Assembly: GCA_945878835.1 (NCBI GenBank)
Contig: CAMCUG010000059.1
Coordinates: forward strand, 1 to 8,161
Length of the DNA stretch: 8,161 bases
Source: Chryseobacterium gleum
GTDB lineage: Bacteria; Bacteroidota; Bacteroidia; Flavobacteriales_D; Sanyastnellaceae
Reading direction: 5' to 3'
Below are positions 1 through 6,137 of the stretch, in pieces (the stretch's first letter is position 1; every line of letters begins with the position of its first letter). The position numbers were made by a program, and so were the translations under genes. The notes under the pieces were generated by a model, which worked only from the letters and a program-made list of their open reading frames with translations, was not told where the DNA came from and made no database searches.

Positions 1-471
1 TTTTGTATTTATTTAGATGTTTTAGTTGGAAGTGATACCGTACGCATATACAATGCACATTTGCAAAGTTTTCGACTGAAGAAAAAATCACTTGATCTTT
101 TCGATGAAAACATTGACATGAACGAAATTCAGAATGAGAGCAAGCCTCTCTTTATTCAATTGTATCGGTCGTCACTGAAACGCTCTCGGCAAGCGAATGT
201 TCTTGCAGCGCACTTAGAGGCATGCACGTTCAAAGTTATTTTAACAGGCGATTTTAACGATACTCCCATTTCTTATACTTACAATCGATTAACGAGAAAG
301 TTGTTGGATAGCTTTAAAGACGCAGGGAAGGGAATCGGAAGCACCTACCGAGGACCTCTTCTCGGGCTACGTATAGACTACGTTTTACATAGTGAGGGTC
401 TGAAAGCTCGAAGTTACATTACCAGTGAAGCAGGATTTTCAGATCATCATCCAGTGATTGTCAAGTTTTAG
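1..471 (+). CDS. Endonuclease/exonuclease/phosphatase family protein, C-terminal part (5' end outside window)
   Basis: The frame is open from base 1, so this is the last 156 residues of a longer protein. Visible EEP-superfamily motifs are YNAHLQS (residues 17-23 of the fragment), GDFND (83-87), the R-I-D-Y segment (124-127) and the terminal SDHHPV (147-152). These correspond to the metal-binding and catalytic Asp, Asn and His residues of the DNase I/exonuclease III/phosphodiesterase fold. Family members cleave phosphodiester bonds in nucleic acids or act on phospholipid or phosphoinositide headgroups; the substrate cannot be told from this fragment. Bacteroidota proteins of this type often carry N-terminal membrane segments, but that part lies outside the window. 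A TTG at 61 is not a credible start because homology-like sequence (YNAH) begins before it. The last 11 bp overlap the convergent crtYcd gene. No role in the carotenoid pathway is implied. Confidence 0.9.
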   Translation, partial: FCIYLDVLVGSDTVRIYNAHLQSFRLKKKSLDLFDENIDMNEIQNESKPLFIQLYRSSLKRSRQANVLAAHLEACTFKVILTGDFNDTPISYTYNRLTRKLLDSFKDAGKGIGSTYRGPLLGLRIDYVLHSEGLKARSYITSEAGFSDHHPVIVKF

Positions 472-1204
472 AATTCCATTTCAAACGGAAATACTCGTAT
501 GGTGTAAGCACGAGAAGAATCATTGCAAGTCCATAGAAAAAATCTTCTATCGGAACACTCCAAATTCGAATGCCTAAATTGAATTGATTGTTGTAGCGCA
601 CAATGGCTTCTGTAATTTCTACTTGTGAAGTATTGACTAGATCGTATTCATAAAAATGAAGTCCTGTTAGTATGCCATTCGATATGTAAAAAGGAATAAG
701 CAGAATGAACCATGCAAAGAAGAAGTAACCAAGAAATTCCGATCGGCGTTGAATGTGGAAGAGGAGTAATGCACTGCAAAGAAGAGTTGCGCTGAAGGTA
801 TACCAAAGTTCTTTTACTTCTGAGTATACGCAAAGGCATGCGGAAATTAACACAATGGTTGTTCCGGAAATTGTTGTAAATCTTTTTGAAGGAGCCGATT
901 TTTTAAAGTGTCGAACACATTCGAAAGTGAATACACAAGCAAAAGGAACGGCAATGAAAAAGAGCCATTCTTCAACGGGCAGGAGAAACCAGCGAGTGGT
1001 TAGTGTGTATGTTGAATTGAAATTCCAAATGCCCCAATGCGTAAATATTATATCCCAAGGAATGTAAATGGCGATCATGGCTAGAAGCCCAACAAACAAA
1101 GGCTTGAAGTTTTTGTAAAAGGCAACACTTTTGTGAAAGCTTAAAAAGAACGGACCAGAGAGGCAGAAGAGGTCAACTAATAGGTAAGCGTATTTCGGAT
1201 TCAT
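461..1204 (-). CDS. crtYcd: Fused CrtYcd-type lycopene cyclase (membrane protein)
   Basis: This 247-residue, strongly hydrophobic protein is predicted to cyclise the psi end groups of lycopene to beta rings in the cytoplasmic membrane. It shows two copies of the lycopene cyclase domain. The first has W50-D51...GIW (58-60) and P-V-E-E-W at 76-80; the second has P-I-E-D-F-F-Y-G at 218-225. The P-x-E-E/D signature is typical of the small CrtYc and CrtYd subunits of actinobacteria, here joined in one chain as in some Bacteroidota and in the cyclase half of fungal bifunctional enzymes. It is unrelated to FAD-dependent CrtY/CrtL. Roughly six to seven membrane segments are visible. The ATG at 1204 overlaps the crtZ stop as ATGA; a longer in-frame reading from 1279 only shadows crtZ and was not used. 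Known relatives include both mono- and bicyclases, so the ring number is open. The 3' end overlaps the convergent EEP gene by 11 bp. Confidence 0.92.
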   Translation of the reverse strand: MNPKYAYLLVDLFCLSGPFFLSFHKSVAFYKNFKPLFVGLLAMIAIYIPWDIIFTHWGIWNFNSTYTLTTRWFLLPVEEWLFFIAVPFACVFTFECVRHFKKSAPSKRFTTISGTTIVLISACLCVYSEVKELWYTFSATLLCSALLLFHIQRRSEFLGYFFFAWFILLIPFYISNGILTGLHFYEYDLVNTSQVEITEAIVRYNNQFNLGIRIWSVPIEDFFYGLAMILLVLTPYEYFRLKWNSKT

Positions 1205-1674
1205 TTGGAAGCCTTTGCTTGTTTGAATTTCAGTTCCGCTTTGAAATATTTGAATGGAACGATAAGCATTCCGAAACATTCTGCTTCTTCTTTGAATTGA
1301 TTTTTATGATGAACCTTGTGCGCTTTGCGAATGGCTCTGAAGTATAGATTGTCGGTCTTGTCGAACCAATGAAATCTTCGGTGAATAAGCACTTCGTGAA
1401 CCAAGAAGTAACCAATACCATAGGCTAAAATTCCGAAACCAATGAAGGTGCGAAAGTCGTTGCCGTTCATCATTCCAAACATAATAAGCAGCCAACTAGG
1501 AACCGCGTAGATTAAAAAGAAGACATCGTTCTTTTCAAAAAATCCAGGTGTGGGTTGGTGGTGATCTTCGTGGAAGTACCACATGAATCCGTGCATAACG
1601 AATTTGTGCGTTACCCATGCCATTCCTTCCATAACAAGAAACGTGATAATTACTAGTGCAATGTTCAGTGTCAT
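1201..1674 (-). CDS. crtZ: Beta-carotene 3-hydroxylase (CrtZ)
   Basis: The 157-residue integral membrane non-haem di-iron hydroxylase adds hydroxyl groups at C3 of beta-ionone rings (beta-carotene to beta-cryptoxanthin to zeaxanthin). All four histidine clusters of the fatty-acid-hydroxylase/CrtZ family are present and in order: H23-x4-H28, H35-x2-H38-H39, H93-x4-H98 followed by RRFH, and H119-x2-H122-H123. Hydrophobic segments lie at about 4-20, 52-69 and 77-92. The length is normal for CrtZ, so the gene looks intact. The ATG at 1674 overlaps the idi stop (ATGA), and the stop overlaps the crtYcd start (ATGA), which indicates translational coupling on both sides. Placed with lycopene cyclase and without a ketolase in the window, it points to a yellow hydroxylated beta-carotenoid such as zeaxanthin as product; the exact end product is inference. 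Confidence 0.96.
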   Translation of the reverse strand: MTLNIALVIITFLVMEGMAWVTHKFVMHGFMWYFHEDHHQPTPGFFEKNDVFFLIYAVPSWLLIMFGMMNGNDFRTFIGFGILAYGIGYFLVHEVLIHRRFHWFDKTDNLYFRAIRKAHKVHHKNQFKEEAECFGMLIVPFKYFKAELKFKQAKASK

Positions 1675-2189
1675 GATTGAAGTGCATTAAATTCATTTAC
1701 TCGGTCTAGTGCAATAAGGAACCACGGAGTGAAGTTCTGTGGTGATTTTTTTATTTCGAGTTGAAGTTCTTCCATCCCAACAAACCGATAATCTTCAACT
1801 TCTTCAATATTAATCGACGGCATTTGATTCGATGCGCCGAAAAGAACATGGTCAAATTCGTGTTCCGTTAATCCGTTTGCAAATTCTGCCTTGTACACAA
1901 ATGTGAATATAGGCATCAGCAAACACTGCATTCCCATTTCTTCTTGTAATCTCCTATTCGCTGCATCTAAAACACTTTCGTTTTCTCTTGGATGGGAGCA
2001 ACAGCTGTTGGTCCAGAGTCCGCCACAATGATATTTCGACGAGGCTCTTTTTTGAAGAAGCAACTCTTTTTCTGAATTGAAAATGAAAATTGAAAATGCT
2101 CTATGCAAGACCCCTTCAACATGGGCTTGTTGTTTTTCCATTGTTCCAATGGCGTTGTCTTGCTCGTCGACAAGGACTACAAATTCCAT
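1671..2189 (-). CDS. idi: Isopentenyl-diphosphate delta-isomerase, type I
   Basis: This 172-residue Nudix-fold enzyme interconverts IPP and DMAPP in the cytoplasm and so balances the isoprenoid precursors feeding GGPP and phytoene. The expected active-site features are present: His23 and His29 in H-x5-HRAFS, the catalytic cysteine C64 and metal-ligand His66 in TNSCCSHP (60-67), the Nudix-like helix around RRLQEEMG (79-86), and the E109-x-E111 pair in the segment that matches E114/E116 of the E. coli enzyme. The length is typical of type I IDI. Two adjacent starts are possible: a GTG at 2192 and an ATG at 2189. The ATG is preferred because it forms a TGATG overlap with the stop of the gene before it. 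The stop overlaps crtZ as ATGA. Placement inside the crt operon suggests that precursor supply is co-regulated with pigment synthesis. Confidence 0.95.
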   Translation of the reverse strand: MEFVVLVDEQDNAIGTMEKQQAHVEGVLHRAFSIFIFNSEKELLLQKRASSKYHCGGLWTNSCCSHPRENESVLDAANRRLQEEMGMQCLLMPIFTFVYKAEFANGLTEHEFDHVLFGASNQMPSINIEEVEDYRFVGMEELQLEIKKSPQNFTPWFLIALDRVNEFNALQS

Positions 2190-2704
2190 CACAATTGACT
2201 GTATTTAGCTTTTAGGTCTGCGCTTATGTTTTCACTGTGAATCATAAACTGAATCACGATTCTCCAAAAGGCTTTTGTCTTGTTCATCTTCCCTGAAGAA
2301 AGTGATTGATAAATGTAATAAGAATCTTCGTCTAGTTTGTCATGATATTGCAACATCCAAGGCGCCTTGTCCTGAACAGAATATCGGAGAAAGCGCAATT
2401 CTTCATTCCAATAATCATTGGCTATCGCTTTTTCTAGCAGATCTTTTCCACGACTAAAATAACTGAGTTTATCTGCTGGGTTTGAAACAAGTTCGGCGTA
2501 CATAGCTGTGGCTACTCCAAAGTAAGCTTGTTGTGTATTATTTCTATTTGACAGGTTTCCGCAGTAATTGTAGAACTCTTGTTTAGCAGGTTCATTCTGC
2601 GCCGCAATAAATAATTTCTGACATTGAATTTCTTGTCCAAGTGTTGTTTGGTAAATACAAAGAAATAGAATCACTGTGAATGATTTTCCAACAACCAATT
2701 TCAT
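2189..2704 (-). CDS. Uncharacterised secreted helical protein inside the carotenoid operon
   Basis: I cannot assign a function to this 171-residue protein. Residues 1-23 form a Sec signal peptide: K2/K7, a hydrophobic core at about 9-19, and likely cleavage after TTLG before QE. There is no proper lipobox (residues 13-16 are L-F-L-C), so a soluble periplasmic or secreted protein is more likely than a lipoprotein. The mature part has two cysteines (C28, C48) that could pair. It also has a predicted alpha-helical repeat-like core with AYFGVATAMYAEL (60-72) and ELRFLRYSVQ (102-111), resembling tetratricopeptide-like helical hairpins. No carotenoid-enzyme, haem or metal motif is visible. The start overlaps the crtB stop as TAATG and its stop overlaps idi as TGATG, so it is made with the pathway. 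The role (envelope, pigment localisation, scaffold, or none) is unknown. Confidence 0.88.
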   Translation of the reverse strand: MKLVVGKSFTVILFLCIYQTTLGQEIQCQKLFIAAQNEPAKQEFYNYCGNLSNRNNTQQAYFGVATAMYAELVSNPADKLSYFSRGKDLLEKAIANDYWNEELRFLRYSVQDKAPWMLQYHDKLDEDSYYIYQSLSSGKMNKTKAFWRIVIQFMIHSENISADLKAKYSQL

Positions 2705-3546
2705 TAGAGTAAATTTAGGTTGTGTTGTAGATAGGTTTTTGCAAGAAGTGCAATTTTCTTAGGATTCGCAACGCGAATACGTTCTTTTAAAATTCTTTCG
2801 CAGGGCAGTGCTTGTATTTTAAGAAATAATTTATAATAATATTTGAATGCAATGAGCACACCAAATCTTGCTTCTTTCGGAAGTTGAAGTACACCAATGT
2901 AGGCAAGTCTAAAATCTTCTTTAATTTCTTTTTCAATTGCCTTTTTCGTTGGTTCATCGAAATGCGTCATGTCTACATTAGGAAAATATACTCTACCTAA
3001 GGCGTTGTAATCTGCATGTAAATCACGTAGGAAGTTAATCTTCTGAAATGCTGCTCCGAGCTTCATGGCGGAAGGTTTTAACTTTTCATATTCCGACTGA
3101 TTTCCATTTACAAAAACGTGCAAGCACATTAATCCAACCACTTCCGCAGATCCAAGAATATAGGTTTCGTATGAAGCACGGTCATGTTCCATTTGGTGAA
3201 GATCCATTTCCATACTCTTCAAAAAAGTATCTACAAGTTCCCATTCCAAATTGTACTTGTGGAAGGTGTTTTGAAAGGCATTCAAAATAGGGTTCAATGA
3301 AATACGCTCCTCAATAGCAAGCACAGTGTCTTTGCGGAAGCGTTCCATGAGCTCGTGCTTCTCATAGTCGTGAAAAGTATCTACAATTTCATCAGCGAAA
3401 CGCACGAAACCATAAATCGCATAGATAGGATTTCTGATTTCTTTTCCAAGTGTACGAATGCCAAGGCTAAAGCTGGTGCTGTAAGCATGGGTGGTTAGCT
3501 TACTGCAATCGAAGGAAACGCTGTCGAATAGTGGTTTTCCTGTCAT
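2704..3546 (-). CDS. crtB: Phytoene synthase (CrtB)
   Basis: The 280-residue squalene/phytoene synthase family enzyme condenses two GGPP molecules to phytoene through prephytoene diphosphate, the committed step of C40 carotenoid synthesis. Visible hallmarks are YSTSFSLG (22-29), the first aspartate-rich site with D52 and D56 in FADEIVDT, and the second with R174-D175 and D179 in NFLRDLHADY (171-180) followed by GRVYFP (184-189). Both Mg2+-diphosphate sites are complete. The length is close to the family's usual 280-310 residues. It starts 4 bp after the crtI stop with no clear Shine-Dalgarno sequence, and its TAA overlaps the next ATG (TAATG). The adjacent phytoene desaturase rather than a squalene-processing gene supports phytoene over squalene or dehydrosqualene as the product; hpnC/crtM-like activity is the main but unlikely alternative. 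Confidence 0.96.
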   Translation of the reverse strand: MTGKPLFDSVSFDCSKLTTHAYSTSFSLGIRTLGKEIRNPIYAIYGFVRFADEIVDTFHDYEKHELMERFRKDTVLAIEERISLNPILNAFQNTFHKYNLEWELVDTFLKSMEMDLHQMEHDRASYETYILGSAEVVGLMCLHVFVNGNQSEYEKLKPSAMKLGAAFQKINFLRDLHADYNALGRVYFPNVDMTHFDEPTKKAIEKEIKEDFRLAYIGVLQLPKEARFGVLIAFKYYYKLFLKIQALPCERILKERIRVANPKKIALLAKTYLQHNLNLL

Positions 3547-3550
3547 GATA

Positions 3551-5026
3551 TTATGATTGAAAAAGAAGTTTGTTCATGGTCTCGGCGGCAAGTTGTCCAC
3601 TGATAATGCTAGGAGGCATTCCAGGACCAGGGACAGTAAGTTGTCCAGCATAGAATAAGTTGCTTAATTTTTTACTTCGCATGGAAGGTTTTAAGATTGC
3701 CGTTTGTTTCAATGTGTTGGCTAGTCCATAGGCATTACCTTTGAAACTGTTGTATTCTGATATAAACTCTTCGTGAGCAAAGCTTCTTTTGTAAACGATA
3801 TTTTCACGAATGGACTCTCCAGTTCTTTTTTCAATGCGGTCGAACATGTTTTGAAGATACTTGTCTCTTAGCGATTCATCACTTGTCAAATCAGGAGCGA
3901 CAGGAACCAATAAAAAAATGTTTTCACAATTTTCTGGAGCTAAAGTCTTATCTGTAATCGAAGGCACACAAGCATAAAACAAAGGTTGGGTGGGCCATTG
4001 CGGATTGTCGTAAATTTCTCTAGCGTGTTGATCGAAAGGCTCATCGAAAAACAAATTGTGATGAAGTAGATTGTTTACACGCTTGTTTACGCCGAGGTAA
4101 AACAGTAAGGAAGATGGCGACATTGTGCGTGAGTTCCAATAATCCTCAGAGTAGGAGCGGTCGTTTGGGGCAAGCATTTTCGTTTCCACATGATGGTAAT
4201 CTGCCCCGGCAATGATTGCGTCAATTTCGAAATTTCCTGATGAAGTAATTAGGCGCTTTGCTTTTCCATTGAGAGATTCAATTTGAGTGACAGTATTGTT
4301 GTAGTGAAATGTTACGCCCAGTTTTTTCGCCACTTTTTCCATGGCCTTCGGGATTTCCCCCATTCCCCTCTCGGGATACCAAGTGCCCAATTCAATATCG
4401 GCATAGTTCATTAAACTGTAGAGAGCTGGGGTTTTGTCTGGTTTAGCTCCGAGGAATAAAACGGGAAATTCTAGCAATTGAATAATTTCTGGATGCTTGA
4501 AGTATTTCCGAATGTGCGATGAAATTGAATTGAAGAGATGAATGCGCACTGCTGCTTTGAGAAGCTTCAGGTCTAAAAATTCTGTTGCTGAAAGAGACGG
4601 CTTCCAAACGAATTCACCCATTCCCGTCTCGTATTTGTATTTGGCTTCAGCAAGAAACTTTTTGAGATTTTCTTTGCTGCCGGGCTCAATGACCTCTAGT
4701 TTATCACCGAGCTCATTGGCTGAAGCTGGGATATCTAAAATTTTGTTTGACAAGTAAACGCGATAGGATGGGTCTAATCTCTGTAATGAGTAATAATCAC
4801 TTCTTTTTTCGCCGTATTGCTCGAAGAATTGCTCGAATACTTCTGGCATCCAGTACCAACTCGGCCCCATATCGAAGGTGAAACCTTCTTTTTCAAAAAC
4901 CCTACATCTTCCGCCCGGTGTTGAATGTTTCTCAAACACATGTGCTTCGTAGCCCAGTTGAGCCAACCTACATGCAGCGGATAATCCAGCGAATCCAGCA
5001 CCAATTACGGCAACTCGTTTACTCAT
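3551..5026 (-). CDS. crtI: Phytoene desaturase (CrtI), lycopene-forming
   Basis: The 491-residue FAD-dependent flavoprotein desaturase introduces four double bonds into phytoene to give lycopene, acting at the membrane surface. The N-terminus has the dinucleotide-binding fold VAVIGAGFAGLSAA (5-18; G9-x-G11-x-x-G14), the glutamate E32 ending the second strand, and the PGGR motif (37-40). The C-terminus has the bacterial-type desaturase signature from NLFYAGQ (456-462) through PGPGMPP (466-472) to the SG-x-L-A region. The length matches CrtI. It is the first gene of the coupled crt operon; the only non-coding DNA before it is the 81 bp down to the M23 gene's stop, so any operon promoter should lie there or within the M23 gene. 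Desaturase step number (3, 4 or 5) cannot be read from the sequence, but the cyclase downstream implies lycopene. Confidence 0.95.
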   Translation of the reverse strand: MSKRVAVIGAGFAGLSAACRLAQLGYEAHVFEKHSTPGGRCRVFEKEGFTFDMGPSWYWMPEVFEQFFEQYGEKRSDYYSLQRLDPSYRVYLSNKILDIPASANELGDKLEVIEPGSKENLKKFLAEAKYKYETGMGEFVWKPSLSATEFLDLKLLKAAVRIHLFNSISSHIRKYFKHPEIIQLLEFPVLFLGAKPDKTPALYSLMNYADIELGTWYPERGMGEIPKAMEKVAKKLGVTFHYNNTVTQIESLNGKAKRLITSSGNFEIDAIIAGADYHHVETKMLAPNDRSYSEDYWNSRTMSPSSLLFYLGVNKRVNNLLHHNLFFDEPFDQHAREIYDNPQWPTQPLFYACVPSITDKTLAPENCENIFLLVPVAPDLTSDESLRDKYLQNMFDRIEKRTGESIRENIVYKRSFAHEEFISEYNSFKGNAYGLANTLKQTAILKPSMRSKKLSNLFYAGQLTVPGPGMPPSIISGQLAAETMNKLLFQS

Positions 5027-5107
5027 AATCTATGAAACATCAAAGTCTAATTTTTGTTCTATGTTAAACGGAAATAGAAGAGTCGAGGGTAAATATAAGT
5101 CGAAGAT

Positions 5108-6073
5108 TTATCGGACTTTAATTTTCCGCCCAATTTTTAAATTGGTCGTAGTCTTAATTTTATTCAGTTTACAGAGCTTAGAAACCGTAGTTCGGTTCTT
5201 TGCGGCAATAGAGTAAAGGGTGTCGCCGCGTTTTACAGAGTGATATTTATTTCCTGAATTTCCTTTCGAATTGTTATTTGCGGTAGGAGCTGTTGGCGGG
5301 TTTGTTGGAGCGTTGAGTTTCTTTTTTGTAAGTTCGAATACAGTCGATTTCAAGGCCTTTTGATTAGGGGTAATCAGATAAGCCGGGTCAAATGGATTTC
5401 CGAGATATCGTGTTTCAAAATGGAGATGAGCCCCGTATGATCTTCCAGTATTTCCACCCAATCCAAGCATATTCCCAGCCTGAACGTATTGCCCAGGCAC
5501 TACCATTCTTGCCGACATATGGGCGTAAAGTGTTTCTAGACCGTTGGGGTGACGCACCACTACAACATTGCCATAAGTGTCGCTAAATTGAGAAATGCGG
5601 ACGAGTCCTTCAAACATGCTGTAAACAGGGTCTCCCGTGTCTAAGTCTAAATCTAAACCCGCATGAAGTCGACCCCATCTCGGTCCGAATGGCGATGTCT
5701 GTCTTCCGATGTCTGTCGGAAACGCGAAGTCACAAGAGTCAATAATCAGCTGAAAAATGAGCGCTGAATCGTTTTGGAAATTAACATTACGCTTCTTGTG
5801 CCAAATGTTTTGGGTATCCCAATTTTGGTAATTTGCGTAACTTGGAATAGTGGTTAGCGAATCTGAAAGTCCTTTTAGATCAAGGTTAATGTTCGGTAAA
5901 TTAGGAGTAGGGTAAATAGTAACTTTCTTGGTCTTAAGGTATTCTAAAGCATTTGACCAAGAAGTTGTGTCTGCCATCATCTCGAGGGCAGATTCTAAAT
6001 ACCCGGATGGCTGGGCATAGGAAATGGTGCCGAGCAGCACAACACTTATTGTGAAAAAAAGTCTCCTAAACAT
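5108..6073 (-). CDS. Secreted M23 (LytM-type) peptidase with C-terminal LysM domain
   Basis: The 321-residue protein is predicted to be exported and to cut or bind peptidoglycan. A signal peptide covers residues 1-20 (FRR, hydrophobic core, cleavage after SYA). Residues 21 to about 115 form a family-specific N-terminal region without a recognised motif. The M23 domain follows (about 116-235) with the full zinc set: H137-x3-D141 in HAGLDLD, H185 in YAHMS, and H216-x-H218 in AHLHFE, so catalytic activity is plausible. A low-complexity Pro/Thr/Asn/Lys linker (about 257-275) leads to a LysM domain (277-320) with SVKRGDTLYSIA, which should bind peptidoglycan glycan. The ATG at 6073 gives a clean signal peptide; a TTG three codons upstream is the alternative. 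It lies 81 bp before crtI on the same strand and divergent from bshB1. There is no evident link to pigment synthesis. Confidence 0.93.
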   Translation of the reverse strand: MFRRLFFTISVVLLGTISYAQPSGYLESALEMMADTTSWSNALEYLKTKKVTIYPTPNLPNINLDLKGLSDSLTTIPSYANYQNWDTQNIWHKKRNVNFQNDSALIFQLIIDSCDFAFPTDIGRQTSPFGPRWGRLHAGLDLDLDTGDPVYSMFEGLVRISQFSDTYGNVVVVRHPNGLETLYAHMSARMVVPGQYVQAGNMLGLGGNTGRSYGAHLHFETRYLGNPFDPAYLITPNQKALKSTVFELTKKKLNAPTNPPTAPTANNNSKGNSGNKYHSVKRGDTLYSIAAKNRTTVSKLCKLNKIKTTTNLKIGRKIKVR

Positions 6074-6079
6074 TGGTTT

Positions 6080-6108
6080 CAAAAATAAGGATTAATTTCT
6101 TAACACAA
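6080..6108 (-). promoter_or_regulatory. Candidate Bacteroidota-type promoter for the M23-LysM gene
   Basis: On the minus strand, TTG (6108-6106) is followed after 18 bp by TATTTTTG (6087-6080), a full match to the -7 element TAnnTTTG recognised by the primary sigma factor of Bacteroidota. The usual spacing between the two elements is about 17-23 bp, so this fits. The -7 element ends only 6 bp before the ATG at 6073, so the transcript would have almost no leader. The match is by eye and AT-rich DNA yields such hits by chance. Confidence 0.45.
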
Positions 6109-6137
6109 TTTGGAATAAATTTTCGGACATTTGCAAA

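Larger units (their letters stand above)
461..5026 (-). other. Carotenoid biosynthesis operon crtI-crtB-(unknown)-idi-crtZ-crtYcd
   Basis: Six minus-strand genes are packed with junctions of +4 bp (crtI/crtB), TAATG (crtB/unknown), TGATG (unknown/idi), ATGA (idi/crtZ) and ATGA (crtZ/crtYcd). This geometry strongly implies one mRNA with translational coupling. Together the products cover IPP isomerisation, phytoene synthesis, desaturation, cyclisation and ring hydroxylation. Missing from the window are GGPP synthase (crtE) and any ketolase (crtW), glycosyltransferase or 2-hydroxylase acting on the carotenoid. Transcript boundaries are inferred; no good terminator was found after crtYcd, whose end lies inside the convergent EEP gene. 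Confidence 0.85.

Noticed and set aside
753..1067. Plus-strand open frame of about 104 codons within crtYcd
   Set aside because: It is antisense to a well-supported gene, has no family motif and looks like a shadow frame.
1205..1279. A 25-codon in-frame upstream extension of crtYcd
   Set aside because: It lies wholly inside crtZ, is not hydrophobic like the family's N-terminus, and the ATG at 1204 gives the same ATGA coupling seen at the previous junction.
1998..2009. Double cysteine (NSCCSHP) at the IDI active site as an oddity
   Set aside because: Paired cysteines before S-H-P are common in type I IDIs; only the second is the catalytic one.
2187..2192. GTG start for idi directly before the ATG
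   Set aside because: The ATG gives a TGATG overlap with the preceding stop and the normal type I IDI N-terminus; the GTG adds only one residue. It cannot be fully excluded.
5042..5053. TAGACTTTG upstream of crtI as a -7 promoter element
   Set aside because: It has three rather than two bases between TA and TTTG, and no TTG lies at the right distance upstream.
6074..6082. TTG start for the M23-LysM protein three codons upstream
   Set aside because: The ATG at 6073 gives a cleaner signal peptide, and the TTG overlaps the candidate -7 element.
6109..6133. TTTG...ACATTTG pair as a bshB1 promoter
   Set aside because: The spacer is only about 13 bp and the first T of TAnnTTTG is missing; kept only as a low-interest note on leaderless transcription.
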